This document shows, piece by piece, positions 1 to 4,615 of a stretch of 5,514 nt of DNA. Each line of letters opens with the position of its first letter. The stretch's first letter is position 1. The notes below the pieces were generated by a model. It did not search any database and was not told the DNA's origin. It worked only from the letters and a program-made list of their open reading frames with translations. A program made the position numbers and the translations under genes. This DNA comes from Bacteriovorax stolpii (lineage in GTDB: Bacteria; Bdellovibrionota; Bacteriovoracia; Bacteriovoracales; Bacteriovoracaceae): contig CAMDDI010000214.1 in assembly GCA_945890905.1 (NCBI GenBank), forward strand, positions 1-5,514, given 5' to 3'.

Positions 1-643
1 CTTTCGGTTGAGGACGTGGCTTAAATCGGACTCTTAAAACTGAATCTGTATCGATAAGACTAGCAGCTTCAGTAGGGCTAGTTAAGAAACTACTTACGTT
101 GTGACTATAACGAATGCCTGAATATTCAGATTCACCAATACCAGTCCATGAAAGGTCGGCGGAGTAAGAAACTCCCCCTGACATCGTCACAGTACCTTTA
201 CGAAGTTCGTATCCAGTTCCAGTGGCACCAACACAAGTTCCTGATGGTTCACCACTTGGATAGAGTGAAGCCCAGTTATTATCTGAAGGAATTGTTGTGT
301 AGGATCCAGTAGTAGATCCCGTCGTTGAACCGGTTGTTGTTCCAGTTCCTGTACAGTAACTAGAAGCTGCAATACCAGCATTATATCCCGGGCAACTTGC
401 ATTACAGTAGTAGCTTGTAGATCCAACGGCACAGCTGGTACTGACTGAAGTACAGTAAGTTGAGGCCGCCATTGAAGGAGAGTAACCACCACATCCCGCA
501 ATACAGTAGTAACCTGTGCCGGAACAGAGTGCAGAGGAGCTGCTGGAATCTGAACTCCTACTTTTCTTTTTCACTGAAGTATCAGTACATCCCACTAGGA
601 TGAAAAAGAAAGTAAGTGGCAGTAGCAGTTTGATCATTTTCAT
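1..643 (-). CDS. Secreted lipoprotein with tandem cysteine-rich repeats (3' end beyond window)
   Basis: This open frame runs from ATG at 641-643 to the left edge without a stop, giving 214 residues; the C-terminus is missing. Residues 1-19 form a lipoprotein signal: Lys residues, a hydrophobic core and the lipobox LVGC with Cys19 as the lipidated residue. A Lys/Ser-rich tether (24-37) follows. Residues 40-97 hold two copies of a repeat with C-x3-C-x12-C spacing, each preceded by Tyr-Tyr, and contain eight cysteines. Residues 98-114 are a Thr/Gly/Ser linker built from TTGS units. From 115 the chain looks like a beta-rich globular domain with one further Cys (137). An AAAGG site lies 6 bases before the ATG; Met3 is a possible alternative start. 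Lipidation and export are well supported. Function is unknown: I recognise no family. It diverges from the sigma-factor gene and could be one of its targets (inference). Confidence 0.85.
   Translation of the reverse strand, partial: MKMIKLLLPLTFFFILVGCTDTSVKKKSRSSDSSSSSALCSGTGYYCIAGCGGYSPSMAASTYCTSVSTSCAVGSTSYYCNASCPGYNAGIAASSYCTGTGTTTGSTTGSTTGSYTTIPSDNNWASLYPSGEPSGTCVGATGTGYELRKGTVTMSGGVSYSADLSWTGIGESEYSGIRYSHNVSSFLTSPTEAASLIDTDSVLRVRFKPRPQPK
302..352 (-). repeat. Low-complexity Thr/Gly/Ser linker (TTGS units)
   Basis: Codons 98-114 of the lipoprotein encode a run of only Thr, Gly and Ser with the unit TTGS repeated three times. It separates the cysteine repeats from the C-terminal domain and is most simply a flexible extracytoplasmic linker. 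Short near-repeated codon blocks (ACT/ACA/GGA/TCT) could vary in copy number between strains. Confidence 0.7.
353..526 (-). repeat. Two in-gene copies of a cysteine-rich protein repeat
   Basis: Copy 1 is encoded at 452-526 (residues 40-64) and copy 2 at 353-433 (residues 71-97), both within the lipoprotein gene. The shared pattern is C, 6 or 8 residues, C-x3-C-x12-C, with YY just before the second Cys, a GY pair after the third, and AAS-x-YC at the end. Even numbers of cysteines (four per copy) in an exported protein suggest two disulfides per copy. The DNA copies have diverged, so this looks like an old duplication and not an assembly artefact. Confidence 0.8.
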
Positions 644-814
644 AAATAGCCTTTAACCTTATGGTTTCTCCTGAGTCATTTCGGTCTTTGGCCAAAAAAC
701 TTGATTCAAGGTGTGGATTTCTGGTTAAGTTACCGAAATCTCATGCTCGACTGATAGTAATTTAAAGAAAATCTCACTTGTACCCCTCACACCGGCCCTA
801 TAAAATGAAAGGCT
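644..814. promoter_or_regulatory. Divergent intergenic region with inverted repeats
   Basis: This 171-base gap separates the divergent lipoprotein and sigma-factor genes, so it should hold promoters for both. It contains a perfect 8-base inverted repeat, ATTTCGGT at 678-685 and ACCGAAAT at 732-739. Between the arms are a perfect palindrome TTTGGCCAAA (687-696) and CTTGATTCAAG (700-710, 5-base arms around one base). These could be operator half-sites or an ECF-type promoter element. I could not find a convincing sigma-70 promoter for the lipoprotein gene. Confidence 0.35.
778..804 (+). promoter_or_regulatory. Possible promoter very close to the sigma-factor start
   Basis: TATAAA (799-804) resembles a -10 box, with a poor -35 match TTGTAC (778-783) and a short 15-base spacer. 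If used, transcription would begin around 811, giving an almost leaderless mRNA for the ATG at 815. The only purine-rich site, AAAGG at 808-812, leaves just 2 bases before the ATG, too few for normal Shine-Dalgarno pairing, which agrees with a leaderless or weakly translated message. This is a weak call. Confidence 0.25.
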
Positions 815-1297
815 ATGATTAGAAAAGAATTCTACCTTTTAGTTCAACCTCTCACTGAAAAACTCTACCGCTTTGCTCACGCTATCTTGCCAGATGATTT
901 GCAGGCCGAGCAATTAGTGGTTGATAGTTTGAACGCTTATCTTATTAAAGAGAAAAAGAATATTCTCGGTCGCCAGATCAATCTTCAAAGTAAAAAAGAA
1001 ATTCAAATTTTGCGCAGAATTTTCTTCAAAGGCATTCTTCGATACATGAGTGATATTGGACTTCGTCGCGCTCAACAGTTAGGCGAACAATTTAAACTTG
1101 ATACTCCAACAGAGTTTAAAGCCTTTTACAATCTTGAACCCAAAGCACGGATGGTTTTAAAACTCCGATATGAAGCTCAATTCAGTGTGGAAGAAATTGA
1201 AGAAATTGTGCAGATCCCTCGCTATCAAGTGATAGAAAAAATTCATAACGGACGCTTCTTAATTGTGACTGATCTCAACCAAGGAGTGGCCCTGTGA
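815..1297 (+). CDS. ECF-like RNA polymerase sigma factor (divergent)
   Basis: The 160-residue product fits a short group 4 (ECF) sigma-70 family protein, which would direct RNA polymerase to a dedicated promoter set. Residues about 14-45 match region 2.1-2.2 (LYRFAHAILPDD, then an acidic/hydrophobic helix), the core-binding part. Residues 104-152 match region 4: L-E-P-K-A-R-M-V-L-K-L-R-Y, then a helix-turn-helix (S124 VEEIEEIV, then PRYQVIEKIHNGRFLI) that would read the -35 element. The middle (60-100), where region 2.3-2.4 should be, is poorly conserved, so -10 recognition is uncertain. ATG 815 is the first start after an in-frame stop at 806-808. The stop overlaps the next gene's GTG by the sequence GTGA, the usual sigma/anti-sigma layout. 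Family assignment is from pattern recognition; the subgroup is unknown. Confidence 0.75.
   Translation: MIRKEFYLLVQPLTEKLYRFAHAILPDDLQAEQLVVDSLNAYLIKEKKNILGRQINLQSKKEIQILRRIFFKGILRYMSDIGLRRAQQLGEQFKLDTPTEFKAFYNLEPKARMVLKLRYEAQFSVEEIEEIVQIPRYQVIEKIHNGRFLIVTDLNQGVAL
1281..1286 (+). promoter_or_regulatory. Strong ribosome binding site deciding the GTG start
   Basis: AAGGAG lies inside the end of the sigma-factor gene, 7 bases before the GTG at 1294. It fixes GTG as the start of the downstream gene and, with the GTGA stop/start overlap, indicates translational coupling. Confidence 0.75.
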
Positions 1298-1614
1298 ACG
1301 ATAAAATTCCAGCAAACTTTTTGCCTTATCAAAAAAAGATTACTCCTTATCTTGATGGAACTCTCTCTACTCAAGACCGCTCTGAGTTTGAAGCTTTCGT
1401 CTCCACTCACCCAGAGTTTGAAGTCTATATCCGTAACAAACAAGATGAGATTAATTTGGTGAAGAGTCTTATTCCTTCGGTGTTTATAGAGCAGGATGTA
1501 TTAGATTCTTTGGATAATGAAATCCGTCAGTCAGTATTTAACCTTCTCAAAGAAGAGCCAAAAAACGCGTGGGAGAATTTTTCCATGAAGCTTGAAGACT
1601 GGCTTACCCGTTAA
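1294..1614 (+). CDS. Small soluble protein, probable anti-sigma factor of the preceding sigma
   Basis: The 106-residue product contains YLDGTLS at 19-25 followed by a helical stretch (QDRSEFEAFVSTHPEFEVYI), closely resembling the N-terminal anti-sigma domain consensus (YLDGxLS, acidic helix). Such proteins bind and mask the partner sigma factor until a signal releases it. The zinc-binding His-x3-Cys-x2-Cys motif of ZAS anti-sigmas is absent: the protein has no cysteine. There is also no transmembrane segment, so it should act in the cytoplasm, unlike most ECF anti-sigmas. The rest (60-106) is predicted helical with Trp93 and Trp103. GTG start is supported by AAGGAG 7 bases upstream and by the 4-base overlap with the sigma gene. 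The role rests on gene order plus the motif; a positive accessory factor is the main alternative. Confidence 0.65.
   Translation: MNDKIPANFLPYQKKITPYLDGTLSTQDRSEFEAFVSTHPEFEVYIRNKQDEINLVKSLIPSVFIEQDVLDSLDNEIRQSVFNLLKEEPKNAWENFSMKLEDWLTR
1604..1614. other. Tail-to-tail overlap of anti-sigma and TonB-like genes
   Basis: The TAA stop at 1612-1614 on the plus strand and the stop complementary to 1604-1606 on the minus strand overlap by 11 coding bases. No intrinsic terminator is visible on either side, so each message is expected to run antisense into the other gene. Confidence 0.85.
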
Positions 1615-2596
1615 CAACTAAACTGAAAAATACCGAAAACTCACCGGTCTTCTGCCAAAGAGCTTGGGGAGGATTGTGAAGTGTATCCATTTCTTTGAGA
1701 ACTTCCACGAAGAAACCTTGAAGGCGCTGATTGTTCGACCAACGAATCATTTTGATCTGCTTGATATTGCCCTTGTCATCGTAGGTCAGCCTGCCCGTCA
1801 TCACTTGCTGAGTATCCGTCATGGGAAAGCTTAGGTGGGGATTCTCTGCTTGAAATTTATCTAAGCGTTTATAAAAAGAATTCACGTAACCTGTGGCCGT
1901 TCGTTTTTGGAATCCGTAGAACATGAGTTCATACTTATTGAGCTCATCCGGATTTACACCTTCTGGCACTTCCAGATTCACTAAAATATCACTGTTACTT
2001 AAACTGCGCGCTCTTGGATCACCACTTAAGTCAGAAGCGCTCGCACCAGCATAACCTTGAGATCCTTGTGCGAATTGCTGAATCTGAGCACCTTTTAAAC
2101 TAATAGCATTCAAAGCCTTTGGTCTCTCGGGAAGAGATTCAGGACGGGTACCTGGTCGTTTGGCCACTTGAGGAACAGCTGCAGACTGAGCTTTAGGCTG
2201 AGCGAAAGTGGGGCGAGAGGCGGAGAGATCTTTTAAACTTAAGTTGGATTTTGAGACGGACTTAGAAGGCGCGTGATGGGCCTGATTACTCATCTGGTCC
2301 GGAGCATAGCGCTCTTTAGAAATCGTTTTTGATTCGGAAGGCTGTTTAGAAAGATATGTGCCATTTTTAACTTTGCTATCTCTTGCACCCACAGTTCTGA
2401 CTTTGGTGAATTCTTCAATGGTAGAGATATTTTTTAACTGAATGGCCTGACGCTCAAGTGGCTTACTTTGAGAGATCATTTTCGATAGATTAATGCGCCT
2501 CTGAGAGGTCAACATCACAGCGTGCAGCAAGAGAACCGTGATTAAGATCACAGGAAGGTTCACCTTGATTTCAAACTTAAGCGTTTCACCCGACAA
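1604..2596 (-). CDS. TonB/TolA-like energy-transducing protein
   Basis: The 330-residue product has TonB architecture. A short cytoplasmic start is followed by one membrane helix (residues 12-30) that contains His25, recalling the conserved membrane His of TonB and TolA. Then comes a long Ser/Lys/Pro/Gln-rich, probably disordered periplasmic span (about 32-200), a helical segment (about 218-252), and a C-terminal domain (267-330). That domain (GRLTYDDKGNIKQIKMI, a helix, NPPQALW, FSVFFSLVV) follows the TonB C-terminal strand-helix-strand pattern. Such proteins carry proton-motive force from ExbBD or TolQR to outer-membrane partners. No ExbB, ExbD or receptor gene is in the window. The start is TTG 2594-2596, backed by AAAGGAG 7 bases upstream; no ATG competes before the membrane helix. 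Its end overlaps the convergent anti-sigma gene by 11 bases. Substrate and partner are unknown. Confidence 0.7.
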   Translation of the reverse strand: MSGETLKFEIKVNLPVILITVLLLHAVMLTSQRRINLSKMISQSKPLERQAIQLKNISTIEEFTKVRTVGARDSKVKNGTYLSKQPSESKTISKERYAPDQMSNQAHHAPSKSVSKSNLSLKDLSASRPTFAQPKAQSAAVPQVAKRPGTRPESLPERPKALNAISLKGAQIQQFAQGSQGYAGASASDLSGDPRARSLSNSDILVNLEVPEGVNPDELNKYELMFYGFQKRTATGYVNSFYKRLDKFQAENPHLSFPMTDTQQVMTGRLTYDDKGNIKQIKMIRWSNNQRLQGFFVEVLKEMDTLHNPPQALWQKTGEFSVFFSLVVNG

Positions 2597-2603
2597 AGCC
2601 GGA

Positions 2604-2610
2604 CTCCTTT
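2604..2610 (-). promoter_or_regulatory. Ribosome binding site deciding the TTG start
   Basis: AAAGGAG (read on the minus strand) sits 7 bases before TTG at 2594-2596. The near-perfect match and ideal spacing support the rare TTG as the true start of the TonB-like gene. Confidence 0.75.
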
Positions 2611-2619
2611 GCTCTAGAT

Positions 2620-2649
2620 ATCATATCATTTTCACAGATCATGAAGCAA
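2620..2649 (-). promoter_or_regulatory. Probable extended -10 promoter for the TonB-like gene
   Basis: On the minus strand, TGATATGAT (2620-2628) combines the extended -10 TGn with TATGAT, one mismatch from TATAAT. TTGCTT (2644-2649) is a weak -35 at 18 bases. Transcription would start near 2613, leaving a leader of under 20 bases that just contains the AAAGGAG site. Confidence 0.45.
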
Positions 2650-2713
2650 TCCAGTACACCTAAAATCACAACTTCTACAGACTTATCCCTTTAGTCGGAT
2701 ATATTTTCCCAAC

Positions 2714-2743
2714 TTGACTCTATTGCTAGTTAAAAGAGACAAT
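2714..2743 (+). promoter_or_regulatory. Probable sigma-70 promoter for the membrane sensor-like gene
   Basis: TTGACT (2714-2719, five of six to consensus) is followed after 18 bases by GACAAT (2738-2743, four of six). Transcription would begin around 2750, giving a leader of roughly 50 bases to the ATG at 2802. Together with the minus-strand promoter at 2620-2649 this makes the 205-base gap a two-way control region. Confidence 0.45.
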
Positions 2744-2801
2744 AACTCTGATTTGCAGGCCATTTCAAGCCTCTGAAAAAACAATAAGGACATTGTTGAC
2801 C

Positions 2802-4175
2802 ATGAAAAATTTACTCAGTCTTTCTCCTTCAAAAATCTTTATCGTTTGCGGTCTGGGTCTAGCAATGACGCTTGGATCTTTTTGGCATCATCAAGTGAAT
2901 CAAACTCAACTTGATCGCATGAGTGTTTTGAATCAAGGTGTGGGTACTTGCTTTAACCGCATCTCTCAAACTTTTACTGCCATGATGATCAGAGATATTC
3001 AGTCTCCTTATCTGCATCAAGGTTTTATGGCCCTCTCTGATGAGTGCTTGAATGAAACGATAAAAGGGATTAATCCTTTCCGTCAAAACGTAGGAAAAGG
3101 TTATGAAACTCTTAATAAACTGATTTCAGATGTTCACTGGTTTCATGAAAGTGTTGTGAAGATTCATACACCCATGGTGGCCGGTTTAAAGCTCGATGCT
3201 CCTCTAGCACCACTTTCTGAAAAATACGGCAAGATGGAAACTTTCAAAACTGGTTTGGTTGATGCTATCGAAGATAACAGTGCCAAGCTCAGACAAATTC
3301 AAACCAGTGATGAACTTTTAATGGGTGCTGGTCTGATTATTTTTGTTCTCGCATTAAGTGTTCTCTCTCTTCAAGAATTTAACCGCATGCAATTAAGCCG
3401 TGAAATTGAGAAGCAGGCCCTCAATCTTCTCAAATCAGGTCAGGCGAACGTAGGTGCTATTGTTGATCAACTGGTTGACCGTGCACTTACGACTCAGCAT
3501 ATGCCTGTGACTGCACAAATTTTCAAAGATTATCACGGCGATGTCCTCGAGCGCATGGCCGTTCGTATCCAGGAAGAAAGTAATGATACAACTGGTTCTG
3601 AAAATAAAAATGAGCGTCCCTACGAAGTTCCACGCACAGATACTTCAGTCGTAGAAAGCTCTGCACCTGAGCACAAGTCTTCTTTAAAAGAAGTTTTAGT
3701 TTCTCTTGAATCAATGCACTCAAAACAAGTTCTTCAACTCTCTGATGTGCGCGATGTTCAACTTAATGTTGAGTTAGAGAGTCTTGAGCAGATGTTGAAC
3801 GCAGCGGTGAGCAAGCTGGCAAGTCGTCGCACAGAAAATAAAAAAATCTTGGTCACTAACCAGATCCATACTGACCGCACCATTGTGAGTCTCTTTCTTG
3901 CTGGTAATACATTTACTGCTTCTGAACTTGAGTTCGGTGGAGTGGATGATAAAGCTATTGAAGGAATTGATACAAATCTCGTGATTCTTAAAGAGATGGT
4001 GTTAAGCGCAGGGGCTTCATGGCATTTAGAGAATAAGACAGATCGTCAGGGCAAAATTACGGGTATGAATATCCGCTTTGTTCTTAATCGCGCGACTCGC
4101 GAATCTCGTACGAAAAATCTTGTATCTGTAATGAAAGGTAAAAAGAAAGATCTTACTCGCGAAATGATGAACTAA
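2802..4175 (+). CDS. Two-pass membrane protein with degenerate histidine-kinase-like C-terminus
   Basis: The product has 457 residues. Membrane helix 1 (10-28), an approximately 143-residue periplasmic helical domain with two cysteines (50, 82), and membrane helix 2 (172-190) form a classic sensor-kinase input layout. The cytoplasmic part is a helical stretch (193-260), a polar linker (261-293), and a domain at 294-430. The domain follows the order of a histidine-kinase ATPase: SLKEVLVSL, a VQLNVE strand, LEQMLNAAVSKL at the N-box position, and a final LVILKEMVLSAGASWHLE-GK-MNIRFVL segment. No H-box is evident; the second N-box Asn is Lys, and the DxGxG box is replaced by AGNTF, so ATP binding is unlikely. 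A basic tail (431-457) ends it. ATG 2802 is preferred, 11 bases after AAGGA (2786-2790); TTG at 2796 or 2793 would add two or three residues. It may act as a non-catalytic sensor or scaffold (inference). No response regulator is adjacent. Confidence 0.6.
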   Translation: MKNLLSLSPSKIFIVCGLGLAMTLGSFWHHQVNQTQLDRMSVLNQGVGTCFNRISQTFTAMMIRDIQSPYLHQGFMALSDECLNETIKGINPFRQNVGKGYETLNKLISDVHWFHESVVKIHTPMVAGLKLDAPLAPLSEKYGKMETFKTGLVDAIEDNSAKLRQIQTSDELLMGAGLIIFVLALSVLSLQEFNRMQLSREIEKQALNLLKSGQANVGAIVDQLVDRALTTQHMPVTAQIFKDYHGDVLERMAVRIQEESNDTTGSENKNERPYEVPRTDTSVVESSAPEHKSSLKEVLVSLESMHSKQVLQLSDVRDVQLNVELESLEQMLNAAVSKLASRRTENKKILVTNQIHTDRTIVSLFLAGNTFTASELEFGGVDDKAIEGIDTNLVILKEMVLSAGASWHLENKTDRQGKITGMNIRFVLNRATRESRTKNLVSVMKGKKKDLTREMMN

Positions 4176-4177
4176 GA

Positions 4178-4615
4178 CTAGAAATCTAAAACAAAAGTTA
4201 CGGGGCCATCATTGATAAGGGAAACCTTCATGAAGGCTCCGAATTTTCCTTCCTTCACGACAAATCCACGACTGCGCAATTCACGATTAAATAGAGCATA
4301 TTTTAGTCTGGCCTCTTGAGGCGCCATAGACTTCTCAAAGCTTGGACGATGTCCGCCAGAGCCATCCCAGCTTAATGTAAACTGACTTACAGAGAGTATT
4401 TCACCTTTAGTAACCTGAATATCAAGATTCATTTTCCCCTCGGCATCGTCAAAGATCCGGAGTTTTGAAATTTTATCAATGGCCTTGTTGATGGCGGCAT
4501 CTTCATCACCATGTTCAAAGCAAACTAGAAGCAAAAGACCGTTACCAATCTGGCCAACGATTTCGTTTTCCACGGCAACAGTAGCTTCCTGGACTCTTTG
4601 AACGACGATTTTCAC
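4178..4615 (-). CDS. dtd: D-aminoacyl-tRNA deacylase
   Basis: Dtd hydrolyses D-amino acids wrongly attached to tRNA (D-Tyr and others, also Gly-tRNA-Ala), recycling the tRNA in the cytoplasm. The product is 145 residues, the normal family length, and starts with the typical MKIVVQRV. Both active-site signatures are intact: SQFTL at 77-81, and NDGPVT at 135-140 with the Gly-Pro pair that rejects L-amino acids. Other family marks are RIFDDAEGKMN (53-63), RPSF (90-93) and GKFGAFM (123-129). The start is GTG 4613-4615, overlapping the upstream gene's TGA as GTGA; ORF length and the initial MKIVVQRV agree with this start. The Shine-Dalgarno site is weak (AAGAG, 4622-4626) and lies with the start codon in a hairpin, so translation is probably coupled to the upstream gene. 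Its stop is 2 bases from the convergent gene's stop. Confidence 0.97.
   Translation of the reverse strand: MKIVVQRVQEATVAVENEIVGQIGNGLLLLVCFEHGDEDAAINKAIDKISKLRIFDDAEGKMNLDIQVTKGEILSVSQFTLSWDGSGGHRPSFEKSMAPQEARLKYALFNRELRSRGFVVKEGKFGAFMKVSLINDGPVTFVLDF

Noticed and set aside
187..501. Minus-strand 104-codon frame inside the lipoprotein gene
   Set aside because: It is out of frame with the lipobox-containing open frame, has no ribosome site and reads as a low-complexity Val/Leu/Gln-rich shadow.
805..822. Five-codon ORF (ATG to TAG) overlapping the sigma-factor start
   Set aside because: Too short to distinguish from chance, and it has no ribosome site of its own.
1243..1443. Minus-strand 66-codon frame opposite the sigma/anti-sigma junction
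   Set aside because: It lies antisense to two well-supported coupled genes and shows no domain or ribosome site.
2670..2700. Imperfect GACT/AGTC hairpin in the divergent region
   Set aside because: Only four paired bases with mismatches beside them; not distinguishable from chance.
2793..2801. Upstream TTG starts (2793 and 2796) for the membrane sensor-like gene
   Set aside because: The ATG at 2802 is a better codon with an acceptable 11-base distance to AAGGA; TTG at 2793 would leave only 2 bases. TTG 2796 (5 bases) remains possible.
2859..3086. Minus-strand 75-codon frame
   Set aside because: Antisense shadow of the N-terminal part of the membrane sensor-like gene, with no protein signature.
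3523..3723. Minus-strand 66-codon frame
   Set aside because: Antisense shadow of the cytoplasmic linker of the membrane sensor-like gene.
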